DNA of 64,000 bases from Synechococcus sp. Cruz-7E5 (lineage in GTDB: Bacteria > Cyanobacteriota > Cyanobacteriia > PCC-6307 > Cyanobiaceae), in the NCBI RefSeq assembly GCF_024345995.1, contig NZ_JAGQCE010000001.1, positions 248,001-312,000 on the forward strand. Direction: 5' to 3'. The notes beneath the pieces were generated by a model that made no database searches, had not been told where the DNA came from, and was given only the letters and a program-made list of their open reading frames with translations. Below are positions 1 to 6,819 of the stretch, one piece after another. Within the stretch, counting starts at the first letter, position 1. The number at the start of each line of letters is the position of its first letter. Made by a program: the position numbers and the translations under genes.

Positions 1-214
1 CGCTCTCGAGCTCTCGCCTCTCGCTCTCGAGCGCGCTGATCTGCGCATCGATCGTTGGATGCCAGTTTAACTACCCCTTCGGAGAAGACTTCGTCTTCGT
101 CAACCAGCGCCGCCACGGCGGCAAAGAGGACAGGAATTCCGATTTGCTGATTGACCGGGATGTGGATCCCCAGGAGATCAACATGGCTGTAAGAGGTGAA
201 GAACGTGATCAGGC

Positions 215-443
215 TCAGGCCAGCGCATCACGGATTGCGTCAACAAGCGCACGGGCATGGCAAAGAGCGTCGTCGCTTTGCAGACGACCGAAATGGTCCG
301 TCACGACTTCCACCCCAGACCTGCTGGCCGAGGCAGGCGAAACAGGCCCATTCATGGTGCCCTGCCTTGGCGCTCACCAAGGCCTGGTCCAGATCGGCGT
401 GCGCCTGGTGCAGCCAGTCGGCGGAACGGTTCAGGCCAGCCAC
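215..443 (-). pseudogene. HEPN-domain protein remnant
   Basis: The minus-strand reading from the ATG at 443 starts like a HEPN-domain protein (the small helical partner of MNT nucleotidyltransferases): NRSADWLHQAHADLDQA followed by AGHHEWACFA. After about 40 residues the reading frame loses that character. A neighbouring frame continues with a helical-looking tail ending DAIRDALA and a stop at 215-217. This fits a gene broken by a frameshift and probably an internal deletion, since the remnant is about 75 codons against a usual 120-140. Its start overlaps the end of the PIN toxin gene by 13 bases. No recognisable nucleotidyltransferase partner follows in bases 1-214, where I see no gene. The HEPN assignment is from pattern memory only. 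Confidence 0.5.
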
Positions 444-817
444 TCCTGAGCTAGACCGTCGATGGCCTGAAACTCCGGATCTTTGTGCAGCAGGGTGGCG
501 CCGCAGTGGAGAGCAGCCGCGGCGATCCAGGCATCCGCCAAGGACAGGGCATGGGTGGCCTTGATCTGCGCGGCAGAGATCAGGAGGGGCTCGCTGGCTT
601 CCAGCCAGTCGATCGGTAGCGCCTGCAGCTGTTCGTAGGCCAGTCGGCCGGCCCGTTCACCCTCGTCCTTCCAGACTCGGTAGAGCACCTCCATGCGGGT
701 GATGAAACAGGCCGTGCAGCGCACAGGGCCCACCAGGGCCTGCTCGACCTGATCGGCACCGGGCTCGTCATCTCGCAGGGTGAGCAAGGCCGACGTGTCG
801 AGGCAGAACCGGGTCAC
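431..817 (-). CDS. vapC: VapC-type PIN-domain toxin
   Basis: A 128-residue PIN-domain protein, the normal size for VapC ribonuclease toxins. The N-terminal acidic residue of the active site is visible in FCLDTSALL. The central acidic region is TRMEVLYRV, and the third cluster is SLADAWIAAAALHCGATLLHKD, the usual late PIN helix and strand. PIN toxins cleave RNA, often tRNA or rRNA, in a metal-dependent way and are neutralised by the co-transcribed antitoxin. The start overlaps the upstream antitoxin stop by 4 bases (ATGA), typical of translational coupling in these pairs. Family is well supported; the RNA target cannot be read from sequence. Confidence 0.88.
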   Translation of the reverse strand: MTRFCLDTSALLTLRDDEPGADQVEQALVGPVRCTACFITRMEVLYRVWKDEGERAGRLAYEQLQALPIDWLEASEPLLISAAQIKATHALSLADAWIAAAALHCGATLLHKDPEFQAIDGLAQEWLA

Positions 818-1050
818 CGCGCCTCCAGTGCAGCATCAGCCAGCCGATCGGCCAGCTGGCGCTGGGTGGAGCCCCCGAGCTTCCCCTGCCCCCGAAAGGC
901 CTTCACGGGAGAGGCGGCAACAGGAATGACCCGAATCGAGCCGTCGGCCTCCACGAACCACTCCAGCCGCTGGGAGGGGCCGAGCGCGAAGCGCTCACGG
1001 ATCGCTGCCGGGATCACGGTCTGACCGCGGGACGTGATCGTGCTTCTCAT
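814..1050 (-). CDS. vapB: AbrB/SpoVT-type antitoxin
   Basis: A 78-residue protein with the swapped-hairpin AbrB fold at its N-terminus: MRSTITSRGQTVIPAAIRE then FALGPSQRLEWFVEADGSI. The C-terminal half (about residues 45-78) is the likely toxin-binding tail. It is the first gene of a two-gene unit with the PIN toxin, overlapping it by 4 bases. AbrB-type antitoxins usually bind their own promoter together with the toxin, and an inverted repeat lies directly upstream at 1063-1091. This is the standard order of antitoxin before toxin. Confidence 0.87.
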   Translation of the reverse strand: MRSTITSRGQTVIPAAIRERFALGPSQRLEWFVEADGSIRVIPVAASPVKAFRGQGKLGGSTQRQLADRLADAALEAR

Positions 1051-1062
1051 GGCCAGCAGCTT

Positions 1063-1091
1063 GAATTACAATTAAGTCTAATCAGTAATTC
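1063..1091. promoter_or_regulatory. Candidate operator of the AbrB/PIN module
   Basis: A perfect 7-base inverted repeat, GAATTAC at 1063-1069 and GTAATTC at 1085-1091, lies in an AT-rich patch between the antitoxin start (1050) and the divergent amidase-like gene (1129). Its position fits autoregulation of the antitoxin-toxin unit. It could also affect the divergent gene. Binding is inference. Confidence 0.45.
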
Positions 1092-1128
1092 ACTGGCGGC
1101 TGAACGGCCATCCGGAGCGACCCCCACC

Positions 1129-2013
1129 ATGCCCGCCACGATCTACCTGCACTGGGCCGCCACGCCCTACACCTGGGTGCGCTCCGGCCTGTATCACACC
1201 ATCATCAGTGGTGACGGGCGGCTGAATCGCCTGCACGCCTACAGCGTGGACCTGCCGGCCCACACCTGGCGGCGCAACAGCAATTCCGTGGCCCTCTCCT
1301 GCGCCTGCATGGGCGGCCAGCCCGATCCCTGGACGATGCCGCCCACCGAGGCGCAGCTCGAAGCGATGTGCCGCGAGGCGGCCCGGATCGCCGCCAGCTG
1401 GGGCTGGAGCGCGGGCGACATCTCGCTGCAGACGGTGATGACCCACGCCGAGGCCGCCTCCAACCGCGACGGCCAGTGGATGCATGACAACTACGGGCCA
1501 GTGATCTGGGGTGGCAGCGGCGAGCGCTGGGACTTCCTGCAGCTCAGCAGGAACGGACCACCCACCGGCGGCGATGAACTACGCCAGCGCATCCGCCGGT
1601 ATCTGAGCGAACCGGAGGCGACCGCCTCAAGCCGGCTGGAGTTCCGCCGCGCCAGCACGATGCAGGCCCGCGGCCGGGAGCTGGCGGTGGAGATCGATGC
1701 CGGCGGCACCTCCTGGGCCCTGGCCGCCGAGTTGCTGGCGCTCTACGAGATCCCCTACGAATGGGAGGCCAGCCGCCGGCGGATCCTGATCGGCAGCCTC
1801 GATGTGGCACCCACGTTTCAGGACAACCAGGTGCAGCCCTCGGTGGGCTGGCCGCTGTTCGAGATGGGGCTGCAGCGGGGGGATGCGCCGTTGATCCTGC
1901 GGGGCATCGTGCGTGAGAACCGGGCCTGGTGCCGGGTGCTGGAATTCGCCGAGGAATTCGGGATCAGCGTGAGCTTCGAGCCGTTCAGGTTGTGGGAACG
2001 GCGGGGTGGGTGA
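1129..2013 (+). CDS. N-acetylmuramoyl-L-alanine amidase-like protein
   Basis: A 294-residue protein whose first 150 residues follow the Amidase_2/PGRP fold: YLHWAAT near the start, LYHTIISGDGRL, AHTWRRNSNSVALSCACMGG and VMTHAEAAS, the usual order of Zn-binding histidines and the N-x-N-S strand. GERWDFLQL closes the domain as in phage-type amidases. Members cleave the bond between muramic acid and the peptide stem of peptidoglycan. The C-terminal 110 residues form a separate domain (about 185-294) that I do not recognise. No signal peptide is seen, so a cytoplasmic or phage-lysin-like mode of delivery is more likely than Sec export. It is the only intact plus-strand gene in a minus-strand toxin-antitoxin cluster, and part of its 3' end is duplicated at 2633-2803. 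Confidence 0.72.
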   Translation: MPATIYLHWAATPYTWVRSGLYHTIISGDGRLNRLHAYSVDLPAHTWRRNSNSVALSCACMGGQPDPWTMPPTEAQLEAMCREAARIAASWGWSAGDISLQTVMTHAEAASNRDGQWMHDNYGPVIWGGSGERWDFLQLSRNGPPTGGDELRQRIRRYLSEPEATASSRLEFRRASTMQARGRELAVEIDAGGTSWALAAELLALYEIPYEWEASRRRILIGSLDVAPTFQDNQVQPSVGWPLFEMGLQRGDAPLILRGIVRENRAWCRVLEFAEEFGISVSFEPFRLWERRGG

Positions 2014-2040
2014 GTCCGACGCAGCGCCCGCAGTTGCGGC

Positions 2041-2168
2041 TCAGGGCAACACCTTGTCTGCCAGCCGTTGCAGGCGTTGGTCAGCCGTGAGCAACACGGC
2101 CGCTTCCCGGCGGGCCAGGGCGAGGGCTTCAACCTGCACATGGCATCGAGCACAAAGGCCGTAGGCAT
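2041..2168 (-). pseudogene. Deleted VapC-type PIN toxin
   Basis: The reading that starts at 2168 (ATG overlapping the antitoxin stop as ATGA) gives MPTAFVLDA, the first strand of a PIN domain. It then runs out of frame. A shifted frame continues with VEALALARREAAVLLTADQ and a stop at 2041-2043, which is the typical end of a PIN toxin. About 80 central residues with the other catalytic acids are missing. The toxin is therefore dead while its antitoxin upstream is intact. The two pieces join near 2130. Confidence 0.7.
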
Positions 2169-2413
2169 CAGCGCTCCCGATCGGCACAGATCAGCGCTTC
2201 CGGCGACTGAGGCCACTGCAGCGCGGGCTGCTGTTGCCAGCGCTGTGCGATCCGCTCGAGGGCCTGCTGTCGCCGTTGCCGCGGATCACCACCAGCGAGG
2301 GCCTCCAGATCGGCCAGGGCCTGTTGGCTGAGGCTGCGCTTGTGGGCGCGGGCCCGGCGCTGAAGCAGGGTGTGCAGAGGTTCGGGAAGGTCGCGGATCT
2401 GCAGGGATGGCAT
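2168..2413 (-). CDS. Ribbon-helix-helix antitoxin (FitA/VapB-like), orphaned
   Basis: An 81-residue protein beginning PSLQIRDLPEPLHTLLQRRA, then HKRSLSQQALADLEAL, the classic ribbon-helix-helix antitoxin pattern of one strand and two helices. The C-terminal half (QRRQQALERIAQRWQQQ) is the usual toxin-wrapping segment. It overlaps the start of a deleted PIN toxin by ATGA. Because the toxin is truncated, this is now an orphan antitoxin. It may still repress its promoter or neutralise a related toxin elsewhere. Confidence 0.82.
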   Translation of the reverse strand: MPSLQIRDLPEPLHTLLQRRARAHKRSLSQQALADLEALAGGDPRQRRQQALERIAQRWQQQPALQWPQSPEALICADRER

Positions 2414-2455
2414 GGATCGCGCATAACAGTGCCTTCTTCAACATACTGAGAAGTC

Positions 2456-2468
2456 ATGCAAACTGCAT
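2456..2468. promoter_or_regulatory. Candidate operator upstream of the orphan antitoxin
   Basis: The inverted repeat ATGCA-AAC-TGCAT lies 43 bases upstream of the antitoxin start codon at 2413. Its size and place fit a ribbon-helix-helix operator. Short palindromes occur by chance, so this is tentative. Confidence 0.3.
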
Positions 2469-2632
2469 GCCTCCATCAGGAGGCGCGAAGGGCAGAACAG
2501 CGGCAACAGCCGAGCCCTGCATGCGGGCCAGGCACCAATCGATGCGACCGCCGGACCGGACGGCATGAGGAGGTGGGGGAGGGTCGAGCACCGTCTGCTG
2601 ATCGGCATCGACGCGATGTGCTGGACTGTGCC

Positions 2633-2803
2633 TCCTGATCGGCAGCCTCGATGTGGCACCCACGTTTCAGGACAACCAGGTGCAGCCCTCGGTGGGCTGG
2701 CCACTGTTCGAAATGGGGCTGCAGAGGGGGGATACGCCGAGGAATTCGGGATCAGCGTGAGCTTCGAGCCGTTCAGGTTGTGGAAACGGCGGGGTGGGTG
2801 ACA
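2633..2803 (+). pseudogene. Duplicated 3' end of the amidase-like gene
   Basis: This 171-base stretch repeats bases 1784-2015 of the amidase-like gene almost exactly; by eye about five substitutions. A 61-base block (1890-1950 in the parent) is absent. The missing block is bounded by CGCC at both ends in the parent, which suggests deletion between microhomologies. It has no start codon in frame with the repeated part and cannot give a full domain. Between parent and copy lies the orphan-antitoxin unit, so a larger segment may have been duplicated and then eroded. Confidence 0.85.
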
Positions 2804-2820
2804 GGGTCCGCTCGGTAGCT

Positions 2821-3231
2821 TCAGCGACCTATTTCGAAGGGATTGAGTAGTGGCACCTCAAACGTTTTGAAGTCCGCTCCATTGCGGGTCACCACGGTGA
2901 GGTGGTTCACCTTGGCGATGGCGGCGATCATCGCGTCTTCATAGAGGGTGTTGGATTGGCGATGCATCAGCCGGGCCCAGCAGCGAAAGGCTGATCCATC
3001 CATCGGCAAAACGTTGTAGCTGAGGCTCACCAGATCCAGCCAGGCTTCGAGCTCGCTGGCTTTGCATGGGTCCTGCTCACGGGTGAGCTCAATACCTGCC
3101 TGGATTTCGCCCAGGGTCACCGTGGCCAGATGCAGGTTGGCGTCGTCTACGCCATCGAGCCAGGCCAATACCGCGCCATGGGGGCGTGGTTTGCGCAACT
3201 CTGAAACCACGTTGGTGTCGAGGAGATACAA
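2821..3231 (-). CDS. vapC: VapC/FitB-type PIN-domain toxin
   Basis: A 136-residue PIN toxin with all expected pieces: YLLDTNVVSELRKP at the N-terminus, VTLGEIQAGIEL in the middle, LYEDAMIAAIA for the third acidic residue and LTVVTRNGADF near the end. The C-terminal LLNPF ending is common in the FitB-like branch. The antitoxin gene is 8 bases upstream. The module appears intact and is probably a functional endoribonuclease unit. Confidence 0.9.
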   Translation of the reverse strand: MYLLDTNVVSELRKPRPHGAVLAWLDGVDDANLHLATVTLGEIQAGIELTREQDPCKASELEAWLDLVSLSYNVLPMDGSAFRCWARLMHRQSNTLYEDAMIAAIAKVNHLTVVTRNGADFKTFEVPLLNPFEIGR

Positions 3232-3239
3232 CGCAGCAC

Positions 3240-3494
3240 CTACAGGCTGATCAGCTCACGCCGCCGGGCCTTCCCCCGGGGCGGCACCAGGGCTTCGCTG
3301 CGTGCCGAGGGGGCCAGCAAGAGCTCTTTGAGGGAAGGGCGGGCCGCAGCCTCAAGGCGGCGCCACTCCTCAATCGGCACGAGCACGGCGGTTTCCGCCC
3401 CACGGCGAGACACCACCTGGGGCCCCTCCCGCACGCAGGCATCGAGGAGCTCACTGAACCGCGCCTTGGCGTGCTGCACCGGCCAGATCGCCAT
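3240..3494 (-). CDS. Phd/YefM-type antitoxin
   Basis: An 84-residue protein whose N-terminus IWPVQHAKARFSELLDAC and VSRRGAETAVLVPIEEWRRL match the Phd/YefM antitoxin fold: DNA-binding head, then a strand ending in the I-E-E-W motif. The tail (about residues 48-84) would cover the toxin. It precedes the PIN toxin by 8 bases in a two-gene unit. Phd-family antitoxins are labile and autorepress; a short inverted repeat lies upstream at 3517-3528. Confidence 0.85.
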   Translation of the reverse strand: MAIWPVQHAKARFSELLDACVREGPQVVSRRGAETAVLVPIEEWRRLEAAARPSLKELLLAPSARSEALVPPRGKARRRELISL

Positions 3495-3516
3495 CCCTGC
3501 TCTTCCCTGAATAACC

Positions 3517-3528
3517 AGTCATCTGACT
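3517..3528. promoter_or_regulatory. Candidate operator of the Phd/PIN module
   Basis: The inverted repeat AGTCA-TC-TGACT lies 23 bases upstream of the Phd-type antitoxin start. Phd/YefM proteins bind short palindromes of this size, so it is a plausible operator. Evidence is positional only. Confidence 0.4.
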
Positions 3529-3700
3529 AGACGGTACTTGCTCCCGCTCACGGTTGGGGCTACCCAAGCCGCCCTGATCACCGACCCATGCGGCGCAACT
3601 GGCTGGCTGGCTGGATCAGGGCGTGGCTCGCCGCTGGGGCCTGCTTTCGGCCAGCATCGGCCAGCACGGCGCCAATCTGCTGATTGCCGCCACTGCAGCC

Positions 3701-3732
3701 AGTGCGTCAGCAGAGCAGTGCGTCAGCAGAGA
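3701..3732. repeat. Two-copy 16-base tandem repeat
   Basis: The unit AGTGCGTCAGCAGAGC occurs at 3701-3716 and again, with one change at the last base, at 3717-3732. It lies in the 264-base gap between the Phd/PIN and AbrB/PIN modules (3495-3758), where I see no gene. Confidence 0.8.
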
Positions 3733-3758
3733 AACAGATCAGGTCAGCGCTGCTCTGA

Positions 3759-4148
3759 TCAGGTGATCAAATCAATCCACTCCACGTCGGCGATGCCGCG
3801 AAAATCGCTGTCCATGGTGTGCAGCCTGGCCTGGCGATCCCTGGCCGTGGCCAGGATGATGCTGTCTGCCATTGGCAGCTGCAGGGCATGACTGAGCTGG
3901 GCTGCCGCCAGCGCAAGCCGGCTGTCGAGATCCACCACCTGGCCGCGCTGCATCACGGCGGCCGCCTGAACGGCCTGAGCCTCCCCGTGTTCGCGCAGGA
4001 CCCACTTGAACACTTCAAAGATGCTGATCGCGGGCACCACAAGGGAGCTTTCGTCTGCCATCAGGGCCAGGAAGCGCTCGGCCTGAACACCATTGGTGAA
4101 CACCTCGATCCAGCCCGAGGAGTCCACCACCACCCGCGTGTGCGTCAC
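3759..4148 (-). CDS. vapC: VapC-type PIN-domain toxin
   Basis: A 129-residue PIN protein: VVVDSSGWIEVF supplies the first acid, ISIFEVFKWVLREHG the second, PMADSIILATARDR the third and HTMDSDFRGI the last strand. The size is normal. Its start overlaps the antitoxin gene by 4 bases (ATGA). This is a different PIN subfamily from the other toxins here: the first motif is D-S-S rather than D-T-N or D-T-S. The module is apparently intact. Confidence 0.88.
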   Translation of the reverse strand: MTHTRVVVDSSGWIEVFTNGVQAERFLALMADESSLVVPAISIFEVFKWVLREHGEAQAVQAAAVMQRGQVVDLDSRLALAAAQLSHALQLPMADSIILATARDRQARLHTMDSDFRGIADVEWIDLIT

Positions 4149-4348
4149 AGGCGATCACCCTCGCGCTGGAAGGTGTTCTTGCCCTGCAGAAAACCGCGCA
4201 GAGCCTCTGGAGACTGGCTGGGCACAAGCTCGATGCGCCCCGGCAAGGCGATCACCTGAAGGGTCTGCCCAGCCCTGAGGCCGAACTGTTCGCGGACCCG
4301 CTTGGGAATCACGACCTGGAACTTGGGGGAAACGGTTGTGACATCCAT
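4145..4348 (-). CDS. vapB: AbrB/SpoVT-type antitoxin
   Basis: A 67-residue AbrB-fold protein: TTVSPKFQVVIPKRVREQF then LRAGQTLQVIALPGRIEL is a near-textbook swapped hairpin. The short tail after residue 45 is the likely toxin-binding region. It heads a two-gene unit with the PIN toxin. It is a different sequence from the AbrB antitoxin at 814-1050, so the two modules are unlikely to be a recent local duplication. Confidence 0.88.
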   Translation of the reverse strand: MDVTTVSPKFQVVIPKRVREQFGLRAGQTLQVIALPGRIELVPSQSPEALRGFLQGKNTFQREGDRL

Positions 4349-4358
4349 CGCAAGGTCG

Positions 4359-4821
4359 TCATACCAACTGCAGATCGATCCTAGTCCGTTTTGCGGCAGC
4401 CACCGGATTCAGCAGAGCCGTGATGCCGTGAGTGACGGCCTGCAGGTCAGCTCGGATCGACTGAAATCCAGCCAGTCGGAGCAGGTTGAGGGCTGCCGAC
4501 CGTAGCGATGGGCGTCCTCACGCAGCTGGGTGTCAAGGATCCAGTGCCAGCCCTCATCCAGGTGATGGCACGGCCGTGGCTGATCTCATGATCAGTTGCC
4601 ACTAAAAGGATGTGGCATTTCCCCTGGAACTGGCTCCTGATCTGGCGATGCAGTGTTTTTGGTTCCCCTTGACGGTCAGGAGGAAGTCGGCCCCCTGCTC
4701 CTGGAGCTGCCCGTAAACGGTCTCTGGGTGTGGAGGGCATCCGCCTGGATCAGCACCCCTTCGAGATCCAGCTCCCCGAGCAGTTGCCGGAGCACCGCCC
4801 GCTCGTGGTTCTCACCAGTGG
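4359..4821 (-). pseudogene. ISAs1-family transposase remnant
   Basis: Minus-strand fragments in at least three frames match the catalytic part and end of an ISAs1-type transposase. From high to low coordinates they are ENHERAVLRQLLGELDLEG with QADALHT, then LQEQGADFLLTVKGNQK, then TLHRQIRSQFQGK with DHEISHGR, and last LNLLRLAGFQSIRADLQAV near the stop at 4359-4361. The repeated frame changes mean it cannot be translated whole. The N-terminal half is gone, cut off where the IS1595 fragment begins near 4821. It is a dead element marking past transposition next to the toxin-antitoxin island. Confidence 0.75.
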
Positions 4822-5331
4822 CGTAGCAAGGGCTTCGGGCGATGCCGACTGCAGGTGATGGAGAAGATCGACGCCGCGCATCTCGGGGAGTTCATGCACC
4901 GCTACCTCAGCCCAGGCTCGGTCGTCGTCAGCGACGCCTTGCAGTCCTACCCACTCGCGATTGCGGACACGTTCGGGCACAAGTCGTTCAACATGAAGCG
5001 CTCCGGCCTGCCGGCTCACGAACTACTGCATGGGGTGCTGCACCAGGTGGCGAGCCTGCTCAAGCGCTGGCTTGCCGATACCCACCAGTCCGGAGGCTCC
5101 GCCGAGCACCTGCAGGCCTACCTGGATGAGTTCACCTTCCGGTTCAACCGCCGTCATGCACGGGGTCGTAGGTTGCTGTTCCTTCGGCTCCTGGAGGGCG
5201 CCGTGCTTGCGCGGCCGACGCCGATGCGGGAACTGATCAATGTCCCGAACCCACACCCCGTCGCGATGCACCCACCGGAAGGGCCGAAGTGCCCCAAAAG
5301 CCTTGCGGCAGGCTTACTTGACCGCCCATAG
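4822..5331 (+). pseudogene. IS1595-family transposase, 3' fragment
   Basis: The open frame (start-like GTG at 4855, but homology already begins near 4822 with KGFGRCRLQV) encodes the C-terminal half of an ISXO2-like transposase of the IS1595 family. VVVSDALQSYPL carries the second catalytic acid, LHQVASLLKRWLADTHQ follows, and FTFRFNRRHARGR is the signature near the end. The zinc-ribbon N-terminus and first catalytic Asp are missing, so it is inactive. It abuts the oppositely oriented ISAs1 remnant without a visible inverted repeat at the joint, suggesting recombination between decayed elements. Confidence 0.8.
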
Positions 5332-5404
5332 CGAGCCGAAGACCAATCTGATCTACTGCCGACATCCGGATAGCCCATAAATAGAATAGAATCGCGAGGT
5401 AGGC

Positions 5405-6514
5405 TTATAGCGCTAAGTTCTCTCCGATAAGTTCATTGGGATACCTCACGAAATCAATATTCATCTTTTGCCTAACTCCGTCAAACTCTGCCTTGAGTCT
5501 ATCATGTGATGGCGACGACCATTTAGTTCCGCCAATAAAACCATGTCTAGTTAGCTGAAGACAAAGAGAGTCGAAATCTAAGATTGCACGACCCCTGACA
5601 GTAACACTTGGCTCGCTGACGGGCACCCATAGTTCACTTACAGATGGTATGCCAAATGTCTTTTTCGCCCCGAATGACTGAAGCTGCCAATCAAAGGTTC
5701 CATGTTTCTTGCGTCTCCATATAATAAATGAGTCTTGATGTATATTGGCAACCAGAGCATAGAGATGCACTGCAGAACCCTCTGCGAAAATAAGTTTTTC
5801 TGCTGATCCATAAAGCTGCAATTGACTTTCGATTGAATGCTCTTGAGGATGCAGAATCGTATATCCCTCCTTGATGAGATTGTCTTGAATAGCTGCCTCC
5901 AGGACGATTCCACCCTCTCGACCGCCCAGTCTCGATCGTGCTACGTAAAGCTTCTTTGGCCCATTTATCGGATTAGTACAAAGATTGCCAACCATTTCTC
6001 TGACAAGGGGATGCCCATATATAAAGCCTTGATTTAAGTCGCCTAATTGACCTGGAACAGCCAGGAACTTAATCTTTGTGGGCTCTGTAATAATTCTGTA
6101 GCTATTGCGAGGAAGCAGAAGCGCTAGTGTCTCATTTACAAATTGCGCAACTGGCCGACTTCTCTCTCTCAGATAAAAGACAATGCAATCAGCCTTAGCA
6201 AGGTGTTGAGCAGCCCAAAGCCTTGTTAGGCTTTCTGCCATAAAATGACCAAAGTGTTCATTTTGCAGAAGCCCACCAAAGACAAAGGAACCTTCAAGAT
6301 TCTGACGAACTTCTAATCGGTCAAGAGGTTGTGGCTGATTATCATATGATCCTTTAATCTGAAGGCCTAGACTACATATACTACCATCGCAATAGTGGAC
6401 ACCCCCATCGAAGAAGCCTCTTTTGGTGCCGATGGCAGGGGCAAGCGAAGTCAGTGGTGCGACATAACCATCATTGATAAATTCTATACTCGCGGAAGTA
6501 TTATAAGTTACCAT
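5405..6514 (-). CDS. GT61-family (DUF563) glycosyltransferase
   Basis: A 369-residue protein of the DUF563/GT61 family. The family core is seen in NEHFGHFMAESLTRLWA (about residue 85), KKLYVARSRLGGREGG (about 187) and QLQLYGSAEKLIFAEGSAVH (about 230). Such enzymes transfer sugars during capsule, O-antigen or exopolysaccharide assembly in the cytoplasm; donor and acceptor are unknown. Base composition is clearly AT-richer than the rest of the window, with codons such as ATA and AGA frequent, which suggests acquisition from another lineage. It is the last gene in direction of transcription of the minus-strand glycan cluster, and beyond it lies the IS wreckage. Confidence 0.8.
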   Translation of the reverse strand: MVTYNTSASIEFINDGYVAPLTSLAPAIGTKRGFFDGGVHYCDGSICSLGLQIKGSYDNQPQPLDRLEVRQNLEGSFVFGGLLQNEHFGHFMAESLTRLWAAQHLAKADCIVFYLRERSRPVAQFVNETLALLLPRNSYRIITEPTKIKFLAVPGQLGDLNQGFIYGHPLVREMVGNLCTNPINGPKKLYVARSRLGGREGGIVLEAAIQDNLIKEGYTILHPQEHSIESQLQLYGSAEKLIFAEGSAVHLYALVANIHQDSFIIWRRKKHGTFDWQLQSFGAKKTFGIPSVSELWVPVSEPSVTVRGRAILDFDSLCLQLTRHGFIGGTKWSSPSHDRLKAEFDGVRQKMNIDFVRYPNELIGENLAL

Positions 6515-6819
6515 ATCAATTACTGGATCGAGTTGGGGGTAAGATCAACAAATAATAATATTGTTTTCTTTGAGTTCATGTTCACTGTTGAGATGAGTCG
6601 CATGGTAACCAGTGCCGAGAATCAGACTTTTGCTACAGTTCTTTCAGAAGCTTCTCCAGCTTGCACCCATGAATATGTGAAGGGGCATATACACGGGCAT
6701 GGCTGATTCAAAGTGTGTCACAGGCGCTTTGGGCCTGGCTGAAACCAGTTGACCACAGACGATCTGACATTTTCAGTAGTTCCAAAATAATCTAGGAGCG
6801 GATTAAGTTCAGGAAAGGC
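6515..6819. other. AT-rich intergenic region
   Basis: This 305-base gap separates the pyruvyl transferase gene from the GT61 gene. It is AT-rich, as the two flanking genes are. I see no gene in either strand; the short open frames lack family character. It probably holds the promoter of the GT61 gene on the minus strand, but no convincing -10/-35 pair could be fixed. Confidence 0.5.

Noticed and set aside
1-214. Possible tail of a restriction-system specificity subunit on the minus strand
   Set aside because: The reading TIDAQISALESERRELES at the window edge looks like such a coiled coil, but it has a stop just upstream in frame and the simple CTCGAG-rich repeat there makes chance similarity likely.
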